Assembly: GCF_017377875.1 (NCBI RefSeq)
Contig: NZ_CP070975.1
Span: forward strand, 1,984,001-2,048,000
Length of the DNA stretch: 64,000 nt
Direction: 5' to 3'
Source: Alcaligenes sp. SORT26
GTDB lineage: Bacteria > Pseudomonadota > Gammaproteobacteria > Burkholderiales > Burkholderiaceae_B
Under the pieces are notes generated by a model that worked only from the letters and a program-made list of their open reading frames with translations, had not been told where the DNA came from and ran no database searches. Position 1 is the first letter of the stretch. Every line of letters starts with the position of its first letter. Positions 46,258 to 57,266 of this stretch are shown here, one piece after another. The position numbers and the translations under genes are program-made.

Positions 46258-47403
46258 GTGTCCTCTCCCAACCAGTATTTTGTTCTGATCGTCCCTGCCT
46301 GCGCGGCATTGCTGGGCATCGCAATGATTTACTGCTGGAGCCGTCTACGCGATCACCGTTATTTGCTCTGGATTGCTTCGGGGTATATCTCCACGGCTAT
46401 TCCTATGGGGATTCATAGTCTGATGCCCAATGGGCTATTGGCGCGCTGGACTCTGCCTTTGTCGGCCATGTATTTGTTTGGTGTCTGGGCTTTGTCTCAT
46501 GGGGTCGCGTTGCGTTTTGGCGGGCGTGCTCATCCCAGGCTGGCTTGGGCGATCATGTTCAGCACACTGGGGCTGCTTTTTTATTTTTCCCAGATTGATG
46601 ATGATCTCTGGCTACGTTTGCAGATTCTGAACTGGGGCTTGGCCTTATTGGTCGCCCTGCCCGTCAAGTCAATCTTGTCCAGCAGGGCGCGCACGATTCC
46701 TTTGGCAACACTGTTGCGGGCCTCTTATCTGACGGCTCTGCTCTATGCTTTTGTTCGTGTGTTTGCGCTGGCCACGCTGATCCCTCGCGAGCTGCAGCCG
46801 GAGCTGACCCGCTCCGGCTTTTGGCTCGTGATGTTAGCGACCAATATGTTCATCAGCATTTGGGTCGCGCTGGCTATTTTGACCAGTACGGCCATGTCGA
46901 TTGTGCAGACGCTGGATCATGAGCGCAGCCGGGACCCTTTGACTCGTTTGTTGAATCGTCGTGCGTTTTTCGAGCAGGTTAAAAAGCGCCTGGAACTATA
47001 TGGTCATAGTGGCTGGGCGGTCATGACTTGCGACTTGGACCATTTCAAGATGGTCAATGACACCTGGGGCCATGCTGCGGGCGACCGGGCCTTGAAGGAG
47101 TTCGGGGCTTTGCTGGCTCGCACGGTGAGGCAGGATGATTTGGCGGCCCGCTTCGGGGGCGAGGAGTTTGTCTTGCTGATACGCAGTGCCAGCCTGCATA
47201 CCGCCGTGCTGGTTGCCGAGCGTTTGCGCAGCAGTGTGATGAATCTGCATATCCCCGCCACAGCCCATACGCTGACGGCCAGTTTCGGAGTGGTTCAGCT
47301 CAGCAGCAATGGCGACATCAACCTGGCCATTGAACAGGCCGACCAGCTTTTGTATGAAGCCAAACATGCTGGCCGCAACAAGGTCGTTTGGAAGGCTTCC
47401 TGA
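46258..47403 (+). CDS. Membrane-bound diguanylate cyclase (GGDEF)
   Basis: A 381-residue protein with about seven hydrophobic helices (roughly 5-215) and a C-terminal GGDEF domain that makes cyclic di-GMP from two GTP. The active-site motif is GGEEF at residues 300-304, intact. The inhibitory site RQDD is at 291-294, five residues upstream, so product feedback is expected. The GTG start is chosen because the next in-frame ATG would cut the first helix; no clear Shine-Dalgarno is visible. Confidence 0.88.
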   Translation: MSSPNQYFVLIVPACAALLGIAMIYCWSRLRDHRYLLWIASGYISTAIPMGIHSLMPNGLLARWTLPLSAMYLFGVWALSHGVALRFGGRAHPRLAWAIMFSTLGLLFYFSQIDDDLWLRLQILNWGLALLVALPVKSILSSRARTIPLATLLRASYLTALLYAFVRVFALATLIPRELQPELTRSGFWLVMLATNMFISIWVALAILTSTAMSIVQTLDHERSRDPLTRLLNRRAFFEQVKKRLELYGHSGWAVMTCDLDHFKMVNDTWGHAAGDRALKEFGALLARTVRQDDLAARFGGEEFVLLIRSASLHTAVLVAERLRSSVMNLHIPATAHTLTASFGVVQLSSNGDINLAIEQADQLLYEAKHAGRNKVVWKAS

Positions 47404-47522
47404 GTTATTCCTCCTGCTTGCTGATACCCTTACAGTCTCTTTTTCAAGACAGCCCTGTTAGAGGCTGATTGATCGGATTATCACAGCAAAGCCGGGGGCG
47501 TTCACGCCTCCCAGGAGACCTC

Positions 47523-48950
47523 ATGTCACTTACCGAACTTAGCGCCAGCGATCTGCTGGCAGGTCTGGAAAAAAGCCAGTTCAGCGCCCGCGAGATTGCC
47601 GACGAGCTGCTCAAACAATCACAAGAAATGGCCCATTTAGGCGGTCTGGCTCATTTGAATTCGGAGCTGTTTTATCAGCAGGCAGATCAGTCCGACGCAC
47701 GCCGCGCCCGTGGCGAGGCCTTGGCGCTGGACGGCGTGCCTTTGGTGATGAAAGACAATCTGAACACCACAGACATGCCCACCACATCCAGCACCGGCGC
47801 CCTGCAAGGCCGCATGCCGCTGAAAGATGCGGATGTGGTCGCACAATTGCGTAAAGCCGGTGCTGTGCTACCCGCCAAGTCCGTGATGCACGAACTGGCT
47901 TTTGGCATTACGACCAATAACGCCACCACCGGCCCCAGCCGCAACCCGTATGACCCGAACCGCATCCCCGGTGGCTCTTCCGGCGGCACCGCGACGGTGG
48001 TGGCGGCTCGTCAATTCCCGGCCGGTTTGGGTACGGATACGGGCGCTTCTGTGCGTCTGCCTGCAGCGCTTTGCGGCCTGTACGGTTTCCGTCCTACCGT
48101 GGGCCGTTATTCGGGCCAAGGCATTGTGCCTTTGTCCCCTACCCGCGATACGGCTGGCCCCATGACTCGCAGTCTGGCTGACATCAGTCTGCTGGACAGC
48201 TTGCTCTGCCAGAAAGCCCCGTCTGTTATCGCCACTCCATCCTTGAAAGAACTGCGTCTGGGCGTACCCCGTGACAGTTTCTGGAAAGAGATGGATGCCG
48301 GTGTAGCCGACGTCACTCTGGCATTTCTGGATGATTTGCAAAAAGCCGGTGTCACGCTGGTCGATGTAGATCTGTCCCCGGTTCTGAAAATCAATGCCCG
48401 TGTTGGCATGCCGATTGTGCTGTACGAGACCTTGCAGAACCTGCCTTTGTATCTGGCCGAAAACAAGTACGGCATTGGTCTGGACGAGCTGATTGCCGGT
48501 ATTCACAGCACGGACGTAAAAGAGATTTTCGATGCCATTACGGGCGACTACACCATCAGCCAGGAAGCCTACGAAGAAGCGCTGAATGTAGACCGCCCCC
48601 TGATGCAGCAAGCCTATGCAGACCTGCTGCGCCAGTCCAATGTAGGTGGCTTGATCTTCCCGACCAGCCCACTGACTGCCTGCCCGATTGGCGATGATGA
48701 AACCACCATGATGAACGGCAAGGCAGTACCTACGTTCAACACCTATATCTCGCGTACTGATGTGGGCTCTAACCTGGGTGCACCGGGTATCTCCCTGCCT
48801 ATCGGCTTGTCGGGTGGTTTGCCGGTAGGGATGCTGATTGAAGCCGGTATCGGTGCGGATGATCAGTTGCTGGCTCTGTGCCGCGCAATTGATCCTTTGT
48901 TGCCAGCAACGCCAGCACCGGATTTGAGCAAACGTCCTACCGTAGCTTAA
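47523..48950 (+). CDS. Amidase (amidase signature family)
   Basis: At 475 residues this enzyme carries the Ser-cisSer-Lys triad of the family: K77 in PLVMKDN, S152 in GGSSGG and nucleophile S176 in GTDTGASVRLPA. It hydrolyses an amide to acid and ammonia; sequence resembles indoleacetamide/mandelamide hydrolases, but the substrate is open. I use the ATG at 47523, preceded by AGGAG, rather than an earlier in-frame start. A terminator follows. Confidence 0.9.
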   Translation: MSLTELSASDLLAGLEKSQFSAREIADELLKQSQEMAHLGGLAHLNSELFYQQADQSDARRARGEALALDGVPLVMKDNLNTTDMPTTSSTGALQGRMPLKDADVVAQLRKAGAVLPAKSVMHELAFGITTNNATTGPSRNPYDPNRIPGGSSGGTATVVAARQFPAGLGTDTGASVRLPAALCGLYGFRPTVGRYSGQGIVPLSPTRDTAGPMTRSLADISLLDSLLCQKAPSVIATPSLKELRLGVPRDSFWKEMDAGVADVTLAFLDDLQKAGVTLVDVDLSPVLKINARVGMPIVLYETLQNLPLYLAENKYGIGLDELIAGIHSTDVKEIFDAITGDYTISQEAYEEALNVDRPLMQQAYADLLRQSNVGGLIFPTSPLTACPIGDDETTMMNGKAVPTFNTYISRTDVGSNLGAPGISLPIGLSGGLPVGMLIEAGIGADDQLLALCRAIDPLLPATPAPDLSKRPTVA

Positions 48951-49009
48951 TCCGTCCTCAGCGCTCCAAGGCTGAGTAAATGCCCCAATAAAGGCACCTT
49001 CAGCTTAAG

Positions 49010-49052
49010 AAAACAGGCCAGCTTCGTCAGGAAGTCTGGCCTGTTTTCTTTT
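49010..49052 (+). terminator. Terminator after amidase gene
   Basis: AAAACAGGCCAG (49010-49021) and CTGGCCTGTTTT (49036-49047) form a 12-bp stem followed by CTTTT. The rest of the 427-base gap to the next gene (48951-49377) holds nothing I can identify. Confidence 0.82.
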
Positions 49053-49377
49053 CGACTAGTATCCATCGAAAGGACTAGCCCCCTTTCCTTGCCTAAACCA
49101 CAGCCAACCGGATACAAGCCAAGCCATACATATTTCAGTTGAAAGCAGCGATCTTGAAACGCTAAACTAAATACTGTGTTTCTATACAGATACCACCACT
49201 TGCTGCTGGCTATAAATAGCAATTCTGGCCTCTCTACCCACTCTCTCCCCTGCAGCCTGGCCCAACCTGCCCACAGTTCATTCATTGCCCCCCTCCCCCA
49301 CCTACCTGCAAGCAAGCACGCTCTCTGTTAAGAACACATCCCTTGAACAAACATGGTTCCGATATAAAAAAAGACCA

Positions 49378-49911
49378 ATGAACACACAGATTCTTTTATT
49401 ACGCGGCGTCATGCCTACCGGCAAAAACAAAGTGCTGATGGCACCGCTGCGGGCGGCTCTGGAAGCGGCTGGTTTGCGGGACGTCAGAACCTATATTCAA
49501 AGCGGCAATGCCATTGTGTTCACGGAGCTTGAACAGCCGGAACTGGAGCAACTGGTTCATCACGCCATCAAGGAAAACCTGGGTGGGGATATTCAGGTGA
49601 TTGCCCGGACACCGGCTTATTTCATGCAAGTCATGGCCAACAATCCCTTCAAGGACCAGCCCCCCAGCCAACTTTATTTCACCTTGCTGCGTTCACCGGC
49701 AGACAGCGCCTTGCTCCATGCCTTCCATGCCCTGGAGCACGAACCCGATCAGGTACGCGTCATTGATGACATCGCCTATATCGTGTGCGCGACCCGGTAT
49801 AGAGACCTGAAAGCCAACAATAATTTCATCGAGAAAAAGCTCAAGGTCATTGCCACCACACGCAACTTCAACACGATGAGCAAGCTGATTGCCTTGAGTA
49901 CGGGGAATTAG
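49378..49911 (+). CDS. DUF1697 domain protein
   Basis: A 177-residue protein of the DUF1697 family, recognisable from LLRGVMPTGKNKVLMAPLRA near the N-terminus and YIQSGNAIV after it. Function is not established. I start at the ATG at 49378, since the upstream extension is not conserved-looking. It stands alone. Confidence 0.85.
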   Translation: MNTQILLLRGVMPTGKNKVLMAPLRAALEAAGLRDVRTYIQSGNAIVFTELEQPELEQLVHHAIKENLGGDIQVIARTPAYFMQVMANNPFKDQPPSQLYFTLLRSPADSALLHAFHALEHEPDQVRVIDDIAYIVCATRYRDLKANNNFIEKKLKVIATTRNFNTMSKLIALSTGN

Positions 49912-50005
49912 GTAGTGGTTTACAGAGCACCACAATAACTGAGCATTCGCTACTCCCTAAAGGAGCAGCATCAAGCAAACCAGCGCAATGTTCTCAGTAG
50001 AGAGG

Positions 50006-50332
50006 TCAGGCCCGAACACCCCTGGATGCGGCCAGATATCCTTCCCGCAGAAACAGAAAAAACGGGAAGGCCAATGATGGGCCCACCGCCAGGCACAAAA
50101 GGGGCAACCACAGACGTCGCATCGCAATCCGGTTCCCCTCAACAAGAATAAACACGGCAACTGCAATACCCGAAACTAAAACATCTGCCCAGGCAAAAGC
50201 GGAGATAGGGCTGGAGGTGGCTTGCTGTAGCAAGAGCGGTAGATTCAGCCCATAGGCGGAGAGCCACGGCACAAACTGCGACAGAGGTAATGCCGCGCCG
50301 AGGACGGCAAGAAGAAGGTAGATGTTCCGCAC
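50006..50332 (-). CDS. DUF2834 small membrane protein
   Basis: A 108-residue membrane protein with three hydrophobic segments (about 3-20, 42-64, 72-97). The string PISAFAWADVLVSGIAV and the end FLFLREGYLA fit the DUF2834 family. Function is unknown. It lies in the A+T-richer island between the DUF1697 gene and groES. Confidence 0.7.
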   Translation of the reverse strand: MRNIYLLLAVLGAALPLSQFVPWLSAYGLNLPLLLQQATSSPISAFAWADVLVSGIAVAVFILVEGNRIAMRRLWLPLLCLAVGPSLAFPFFLFLREGYLAASRGVRA

Positions 50333-50566
50333 GATGTTTTTGCTTTGTCCAAGATGTAGTGGGAGGCACTGGATCGTGCATTCTCCTATACGAACTGCTC
50401 TGTATACCGGATAGGCTCCTGTCGAACGTCACTGAGCTTTGAGCTTGCTTATTGTTCATCGCTTAATTTTAAATCGTGTTTACTGATCCATATATTGAGG
50501 CGAGCATCGGGAAGCTGCCTAAACGGTGCGGCTGCTTTCAACCCTAAGCAGACAATTATTTCATCC

Positions 50567-51580
50567 TCACCCGGATTCCCCGAACTTAAATTTCGACATA
50601 TCTGGCATAAACTCATAAAACAGCGGGCATTGAGGGTTCGACTTTTCTACAGCCACAAGCATCATGGGCAAGTCCTGCAGCCTGAACTGCTGCAGCGATA
50701 GGATGAACATTCCTTCCGCAATAGTTCGTAGGAACAAGGTGATCTCTTCCATCTCGTCGTGAATATTTATAGCTTCGCCTTTCACCATTCCCCATACAGG
50801 CACGCGAATTCGGCCGTCCGCTTGCACTTTGAAGTTAGTGATCTCTGTTTGCTTTTCATCGCGAGCGTGCTCTGCATAGTTTCTCAAGTTGACAATGCGA
50901 CGAATGCTGTCTACCTGGTCAGTCACAAACTTCAACAGGCTGCTGTCAGCATCCACTACAGTTACCAAAGTCCGCACGAGGTAATCGAAGTTTGAGCTTT
51001 CCTTAACCGGCACGTACAGACGGGGAATTCCGCATATTGCTCGAATCACCTTGTTGGCAATGATGAGGAAATTATTGGCTTCGTGCTGCAAATCCTTAAC
51101 TTGGGGAAAAGGATTAAATCCGCGGCCGTAGTTATCTCTTTGAAGATCATTGCGTTCAACCTTTGCAATGATTTCCCTTACCTGGCTGCTCACTCGTTGG
51201 CTGATCTGTTGACACTGCAATAGCTCTTCCTTGATCTTATGCATATGCCGAAGCAGGACCTCCTTGCCTACTCCAGCAGGCAAACTTACAGCCTTGAGTA
51301 ACTCGCTGCTTTGAATGCACAAGCGCGACACGATCTCGTTGCCAGACCCCGCCTTCATATCAACAGTGCAGACCCAGGGAGCATTAGGATTTATCCGCTC
51401 TGGATCTACATCTTCAGGGCTGCGAAGCTGGGCGGTAGCGTCGACCTTATAGATTTCCATAAAGGTTCCGTAGCTCACCATCTGGGTTATTGGGCCTGTA
51501 CCTTCCTTGAACTCGAATTTTCCCGCACCATCACGTGCTGGCATTGAAACCTTTGGCGGCTCATATTTCTTGGCAATCAT
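50567..51580 (-). CDS. Uncharacterised protein with HEPN-like R-x4-H motif
   Basis: I do not recognise this 337-residue protein as a named family. It is soluble and mostly helical from residue 90 on. At R233-NYAE-H238, in the middle of a helical segment (IRRIVNLRNYAEHARDE), it has the R-x4-H pattern of HEPN ribonucleases found in toxins and defence systems. Codon use and base composition are visibly more A+T-rich than in its neighbours, which suggests horizontal transfer. Its ATG overlaps the stop of a small upstream frame (ATGA), and GGAGG lies six bases before it. Confidence 0.75.
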   Translation of the reverse strand: MIAKKYEPPKVSMPARDGAGKFEFKEGTGPITQMVSYGTFMEIYKVDATAQLRSPEDVDPERINPNAPWVCTVDMKAGSGNEIVSRLCIQSSELLKAVSLPAGVGKEVLLRHMHKIKEELLQCQQISQRVSSQVREIIAKVERNDLQRDNYGRGFNPFPQVKDLQHEANNFLIIANKVIRAICGIPRLYVPVKESSNFDYLVRTLVTVVDADSSLLKFVTDQVDSIRRIVNLRNYAEHARDEKQTEITNFKVQADGRIRVPVWGMVKGEAINIHDEMEEITLFLRTIAEGMFILSLQQFRLQDLPMMLVAVEKSNPQCPLFYEFMPDMSKFKFGESG

Positions 51581-51753
51581 GGCTGCCCTCCGTTAGTAGT
51601 CATTGTCCTGTGTTCCACACGAATGGGAAAGTGAGCACGTATGAATTTACAAAGCTGGCAAACAGAAACGGGGGGCTTTGTCGCCAGCTGTGTCGTATCT
51701 ACCTTATGTCCGCTCCTGACCGAAAGCAGCCAACTGTTTGGTGTTTGCTCCAT
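51577..51753 (-). CDS. Possible 58-residue CxxC-HxH protein coupled to the HEPN-like gene
   Basis: This short frame starts at an ATG with GGAG seven bases upstream and ends in a four-base ATGA overlap with the next gene, which is how coupled pairs such as toxin-antitoxin genes are often arranged. The peptide has C32-x2-C35-x5-H41-x6-H48, a spacing that could hold zinc. A longer form from 51861 is possible but lacks a ribosome binding site. No homology is recognised, so it remains tentative. Confidence 0.4.
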   Translation of the reverse strand: MEQTPNSWLLSVRSGHKVDTTQLATKPPVSVCQLCKFIRAHFPIRVEHRTMTTNGGQP

Positions 51754-51964
51754 AAATGGACTCCGACATCCATAAAGCCAGCCAAACAAGGCGTTTTCAG
51801 AACTTTCTACCAGTCCTCCTCTGGTTCCATATCCTCCGCTGATACCCAGTTGGACTGCCATTCAAAGTTCAGAACTGAGTAGCGAAAGCTCAAACCTCAG
51901 CGCCCCCTCCCCCCCACAATCCCACGCCCCAGGACAAATATGTAACACCTGACCCCTGGTGCTC
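51754..51964. other. Gap between island and groES promoter
   Basis: I see no gene or clear signal here, apart from C-rich runs near 51905-51915. The lower-complexity C runs may mark the island border. Confidence 0.4.
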
Positions 51965-52018
51965 TTGAAATTAGCAAAGTCGTCCCTATAATTAGCACTC
52001 GAAGGGGTTGAGTGCTAA
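51965..52018 (+). promoter_or_regulatory. groESL promoter with CIRCE operator
   Basis: CIRCE, the HrcA binding site, is perfect: TTAGCACTC (51992-52000), nine bases, GAGTGCTAA (52010-52018). Just before it are TTGAAA (51965-51970) and TATAAT (51987-51992) with a 16-base spacer, a vegetative promoter. The preceding C makes CTTGAAA, and CCCTATAAT resembles a heat-shock sigma-32 -10 region, so sigma-32 may read it too. HrcA bound at CIRCE would cover the start point. Confidence 0.88.
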
Positions 52019-52076
52019 AACGCCTCGCCCCCCAATCGGACTCACAACTAAAGTCATATTAAACAGGAGTTTCTCC

Positions 52077-52364
52077 ATGGCACTGCGTCCTTTGAACGAT
52101 CGTGTGATCGTCAAGCGTCTGGACAACGAACGCACCACCGCTTCCGGTATCGTTATCCCCGAGAGCGCGACTGAAAAGCCCGATCAAGGCGAAATCCTGG
52201 CCGTTGGCCCCGGTAAGAAAACCGAGGACGGCAAGGTTCTGGCGCTGGATCTGAAGGTCGGCGACAAAGTTCTGTTTGGCAAGTACTCCGGCCAAGCCGT
52301 CAAGATCGACGGTGAAGAGCTGCTGGTGATCCGCGAAGAAGAAATCTTCGCCGTGATCGAATAA
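52077..52364 (+). CDS. groES: Co-chaperonin GroES
   Basis: A 95-residue protein of typical GroES length that caps the GroEL folding chamber. [16 protein letters not shown] opens the protein, and the GroEL-contacting mobile loop follows around [17 protein letters not shown] is nine bases before the ATG at 52077. It is controlled by the CIRCE site 59 bases upstream and is followed by groEL in 33 bases. Confidence 0.97.
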   Translation: MALRPLNDRVIVKRLDNERTTASGIVIPESATEKPDQGEILAVGPGKKTEDGKVLALDLKVGDKVLFGKYSGQAVKIDGEELLVIREEEIFAVIE

Positions 52365-54044
<1,680 letters not shown>

Positions 54045-54117
54045 GCCACTTGTCAGCACCCCGATTCGGGCAGGAATTGATCACTTCTGCCCTGATCGCC
54101 ACGCTTTTAGTACAAAA

Positions 54118-54148
54118 ACCGGATGGAATTCTCCATCCGGTTTTTTTT
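54118..54148 (+). terminator. Terminator after groEL
   Basis: ACCGGATGGA (54118-54127) and TCCATCCGGT (54132-54141) form a 10-bp stem around ATTC, followed by a run of seven T residues. Confidence 0.9.
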
Positions 54149-54198
54149 CGCCCGAGCAAACCCCTATAATCAGGGCACTTCAATCTGCAACCCTCTTC

Positions 54199-54582
54199 AT
54201 GTCAGACTCTCCATTCAAAAGCAAAGGCGGCCTGGGCCGCTTGTTCAATGCCTTGCGCTACTCGGGGCAAGGCTTGGCTGCCGCCCTGCGTCATGAAGCC
54301 GCCTTTCGCCAGGAACTGGCGCTGGCCGTGATTCTGACGCCACTGGCCTTCTGGCTGGGCCAAAGCCCGCTGGAGATTCTGGTCTTGCTGGCCACGCTGG
54401 TCTTTGTGCTGGTGGTGGAGCTGTTGAACTCCGCCCTGGAAGCCCTGGCTGACACCATTACCCTGGAGCATCACCCCTTGATCGGGCGCGCCAAGGATCT
54501 GGCCAGTGCAGCCGTGCTGATGTCCCTTATTTTTGCTGGTGCCGTCTGGCTCAGCTTTTTGTATAGCCGTTTACTTTCCTGA
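54199..54582 (+). CDS. dgkA: Diacylglycerol kinase
   Basis: A 127-residue, three-helix membrane kinase that phosphorylates diacylglycerol to recycle it into phospholipids. The family signature [34 protein letters not shown] is present (split at about 73-106), with the catalytic glutamate in ELLNSALE. I start at 54199 because it gives the standard length. pyrF begins five bases after its stop. Confidence 0.95.
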   Translation: MSDSPFKSKGGLGRLFNALRYSGQGLAAALRHEAAFRQELALAVILTPLAFWLGQSPLEILVLLATLVFVLVVELLNSALEALADTITLEHHPLIGRAKDLASAAVLMSLIFAGAVWLSFLYSRLLS

Positions 54583-54587
54583 TTCCC

Positions 54588-55409
54588 ATGACATTCATAG
54601 AAAAACTGAACCGTGCCTGGACGGACAACCAATCCATGTTGATGGTGGGTCTGGACCCAGACCCTGCCCGCCTGCCTTTGGAGCTGGCCGACAAACCCGG
54701 CGCGATTTATGAGTTCTGCAAAGCGATCGTGGACGTCACGGCCGACTACACCTGTGGCATCAAGCCACAGATTGCTTACTTTGCCGCTCAGGGTGCCGAG
54801 GATCAGTTGCAGGATCTGTGCGACTACATCCGCAGCCGCTACCCTCACCTGCCCATCGTGCTGGACGCCAAGCGCGGGGACGTGGGTTCGACGGCCGAGC
54901 AATACGCACGCGAAGCCTTTGAGCGCTATCGCGCAGACGCCGTCACCGTCAGCCCCTACATGGGCTTCGACTCGGTAGAGCCTTACCTGGAATATACGGA
55001 TAAAGGCGTGATTGTGCTGTGCCGCACCTCCAACCCTGGTGGCTCGGACCTGCAATTCATGGAAATGGCTGACGGCACGCCGCTGTACCTGCACGTGGCC
55101 AGCCTGGTCGCGGAGAAATGGAACAAGAACGGCCAATGCGCCCTGGTTGTGGGTGCAACCTTCCCAGAGGAAATCGGCAAAGTGCGTGCCCGTATTGGTG
55201 ACATGCCTTTATTGGTGCCCGGCATTGGCGCACAAGGTGGCGATGTGGTGGCGACTGTTGCAGCCGGTATGGACTCGCAAGGCAATGGCATGATGATCAA
55301 CTCGTCGCGCGCTATTCTGTACGCCAGCCGTGGGCATGATTGGCGTGATGCTGCTCAAGCCGCGGCGATTGCTACACGCAATGCCATTAATGATGCACGG
55401 AACAAATAA
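54588..55409 (+). CDS. pyrF: Orotidine 5'-phosphate decarboxylase, long form
   Basis: The 273-residue enzyme completes UMP synthesis. The catalytic motif is DAKRGD with K95 and D98. The length and the [10 protein letters not shown] start mark the longer type 2 form, also found in other Alcaligenaceae-type bacteria. It probably shares a transcript with dgkA. A large hexanucleotide repeat lies 70 bases downstream. Confidence 0.95.
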   Translation: MTFIEKLNRAWTDNQSMLMVGLDPDPARLPLELADKPGAIYEFCKAIVDVTADYTCGIKPQIAYFAAQGAEDQLQDLCDYIRSRYPHLPIVLDAKRGDVGSTAEQYAREAFERYRADAVTVSPYMGFDSVEPYLEYTDKGVIVLCRTSNPGGSDLQFMEMADGTPLYLHVASLVAEKWNKNGQCALVVGATFPEEIGKVRARIGDMPLLVPGIGAQGGDVVATVAAGMDSQGNGMMINSSRAILYASRGHDWRDAAQAAAIATRNAINDARNK

Positions 55410-55478
55410 GGCTGAATGACGAACTTCCCGGCCTGCTAAGCAGAACGGGAAACGACGCCAGCCTGTAACTGCAGGAAT

Positions 55479-55643
<165 letters not shown>

Positions 55644-55661
55644 AATTAGTATAGATACAAG

Positions 55662-55707
55662 AAAGCCCCGCTCACTTGGATTCAATCCCAAATGAGCGGG
55701 GCTTTTT
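55662..55707. terminator. Terminator downstream of the repeat
   Basis: AAAGCCCCGCTCA (from 55662) pairs with TGAGCGGGGCTTT (from 55693), with T-runs on both sides. It probably ends the dgkA-pyrF transcript, which would then include the hexanucleotide repeat in its 3' part. Confidence 0.8.
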
Positions 55708-55830
55708 ATTTATTAAGCGATGACCGATAAGTCCGGCTCAGGCTCAGCCTGAACCTTAAGCGCAAGAAGCAACTTACCCCTGCTGAGCCACGAACCCCAG
55801 GCCATGGTCTGACCTGCATTTCAGGCAGTA

Positions 55831-55857
55831 GGAGCAGTGTCGATCCGACACTGCTCC
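55831..55857. other. 12-bp hairpin without T-run
   Basis: GGAGCAGTGTCG (55831-55842) pairs perfectly with CGACACTGCTCC (55846-55857) around ATC. No T-run follows on either strand, so it is not a standard terminator. Role unknown. Confidence 0.5.
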
Positions 55858-55926
55858 TGCCACAAGCTCAAAAACTAAACCAGGCCTACGTTTCGACTCT
55901 GGCACTGGCTCAAATTCTGGTTTGAG

Positions 55927-55974
55927 TTTGGCTTTGGCTTTGGCTTTGGCTTTGGCTTTGGCTTTGGCTTTGGC
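55927..55974 (-). repeat. (TTTGGC)8 hexanucleotide repeat
   Basis: Eight perfect TTTGGC units, preceded by the near-match TTTGAG and followed by TTTT. It begins 13 bases after the stop codon of the CoA-transferase gene on the minus strand, where it reads GCCAAA. A second slippage-prone array only 280 bases from the first. Confidence 0.95.
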
Positions 55975-55987
55975 TTTTAATCCTAGC

Positions 55988-57256
55988 TCAAGCCTGGTCC
56001 CGGTTACGCCACTGCTTCAGCTCCGGGCTATCAGCCCCCAGCAAACTCTCCAAAGCCTGCTCGGTATGCTCACCTAGCTGCGGCGGAGCCATGCGATAGG
56101 ACACCGGACTATCCGAGAAGCGCATCGGACTAGCGGTCATGCTGACCTTCCCTGCCTGACTATGATCCAGTTCAATCCGCATATTCCGCGCCTGAACCTG
56201 CGGGTGCGAGAACACACCATGCAGATCATTGATAGGCCCGGCTGGCACGCCGATCTTGTCCAGCGTCTCCAACCAGTAAGCGCTAGGATGCTTTTGCATT
56301 GCCGCGCTCAGGATCTGCTCCAGCTCATCCCTGTGCTTGACCCGTTGGCTATTGATGCGGAAACGCTCGTCCTCCACCACTTCCGGATGGCCGATCGCTT
56401 CGCAATAAGCCGCGAACTGACGGTTATTGCCAATCGCCACAATGATGTGACCATCCTGGGTCGGGAATACCTGATACGGCACCAGGTTCTGGTGTGCGTT
56501 ACCGGCCCGCTTCGGTGCCTGCCCGCTAACCAGATAGTTCATGTTCTGGTTAGCCAACATGGCAACCTGACAGTCCAGCAAGGCAATGTCGATATGCTGG
56601 CCCAAGCCGCTGCGTGAGCGCTCGAACAAGGCGGCCAGAATGCTGCTGGTGGCATACATACCCGTCATCAAGTCTGCGACGGCGACCCCGGCCTTCTGGG
56701 GGCCACCACCGGGCTTGTCATCACGCTCGCCGGTCAGGCTCATCATCCCGCCCATGGCCTGAATCATGAAGTCGTAACCGGGGCGCTCGGCATAAGGGCC
56801 AGTCTGCCCGAAGCCGGTGATCGAGCAATAGATCAAACGGGGGTTGATCGCTTTCAGGCTGGCATAGTCCAGACCGTACTTGGCCAGACCACCCACCTTG
56901 AAGTTCTCCACCAGAATGTCGCATTCCCGTGCCATGGCACGCACCACATCCGCCCCAGCCTGACTGGCTATGTCCAGGCTGATCGACTGTTTATTACGGT
57001 TGGCCGACAAGTAGTAGGCCGCTTCAGCCGTATCTTCCTGCTCGGGCGTCTGCAAAAAGGGCGGCCCCCAGGCACGGGTATCGTCGCCGGTTTCAGGCTT
57101 TTCGATCTTGTAGACATTCGCCCCCAAGTCCGCCAGGTTCTGCGTACACCAGGGGCCAGCCAGAATGCGGGTCAAATCCAGAACCCGGATACCTTCCAAA
57201 GGGGCAGGACGACTGGCCTGCGGGGCGTGCTGATCGCTCACGTTAAGGTACTCCAT
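55988..57256 (-). CDS. CaiB/BaiF family CoA-transferase
   Basis: This 422-residue class III CoA-transferase transfers CoA between organic acids. Family features are RVLDLTRILAGPWCTQNLADLGA (24-46) and the catalytic aspartate D162 in RPGYDFMIQAMGG. It lies ten bases downstream of a Bug binding protein, so uptake and activation of one acid are probably encoded together under the divergent IclR regulator. The acid is unknown. Confidence 0.92.
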   Translation of the reverse strand: MEYLNVSDQHAPQASRPAPLEGIRVLDLTRILAGPWCTQNLADLGANVYKIEKPETGDDTRAWGPPFLQTPEQEDTAEAAYYLSANRNKQSISLDIASQAGADVVRAMARECDILVENFKVGGLAKYGLDYASLKAINPRLIYCSITGFGQTGPYAERPGYDFMIQAMGGMMSLTGERDDKPGGGPQKAGVAVADLMTGMYATSSILAALFERSRSGLGQHIDIALLDCQVAMLANQNMNYLVSGQAPKRAGNAHQNLVPYQVFPTQDGHIIVAIGNNRQFAAYCEAIGHPEVVEDERFRINSQRVKHRDELEQILSAAMQKHPSAYWLETLDKIGVPAGPINDLHGVFSHPQVQARNMRIELDHSQAGKVSMTASPMRFSDSPVSYRMAPPQLGEHTEQALESLLGADSPELKQWRNRDQA

Positions 57257-57266
57257 TCAAAAACGA

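Noticed and set aside
48947-49315. 122-codon minus-strand frame after the amidase gene
   Set aside because: It spans the amidase terminator, has no plausible ribosome binding site and its composition looks random.
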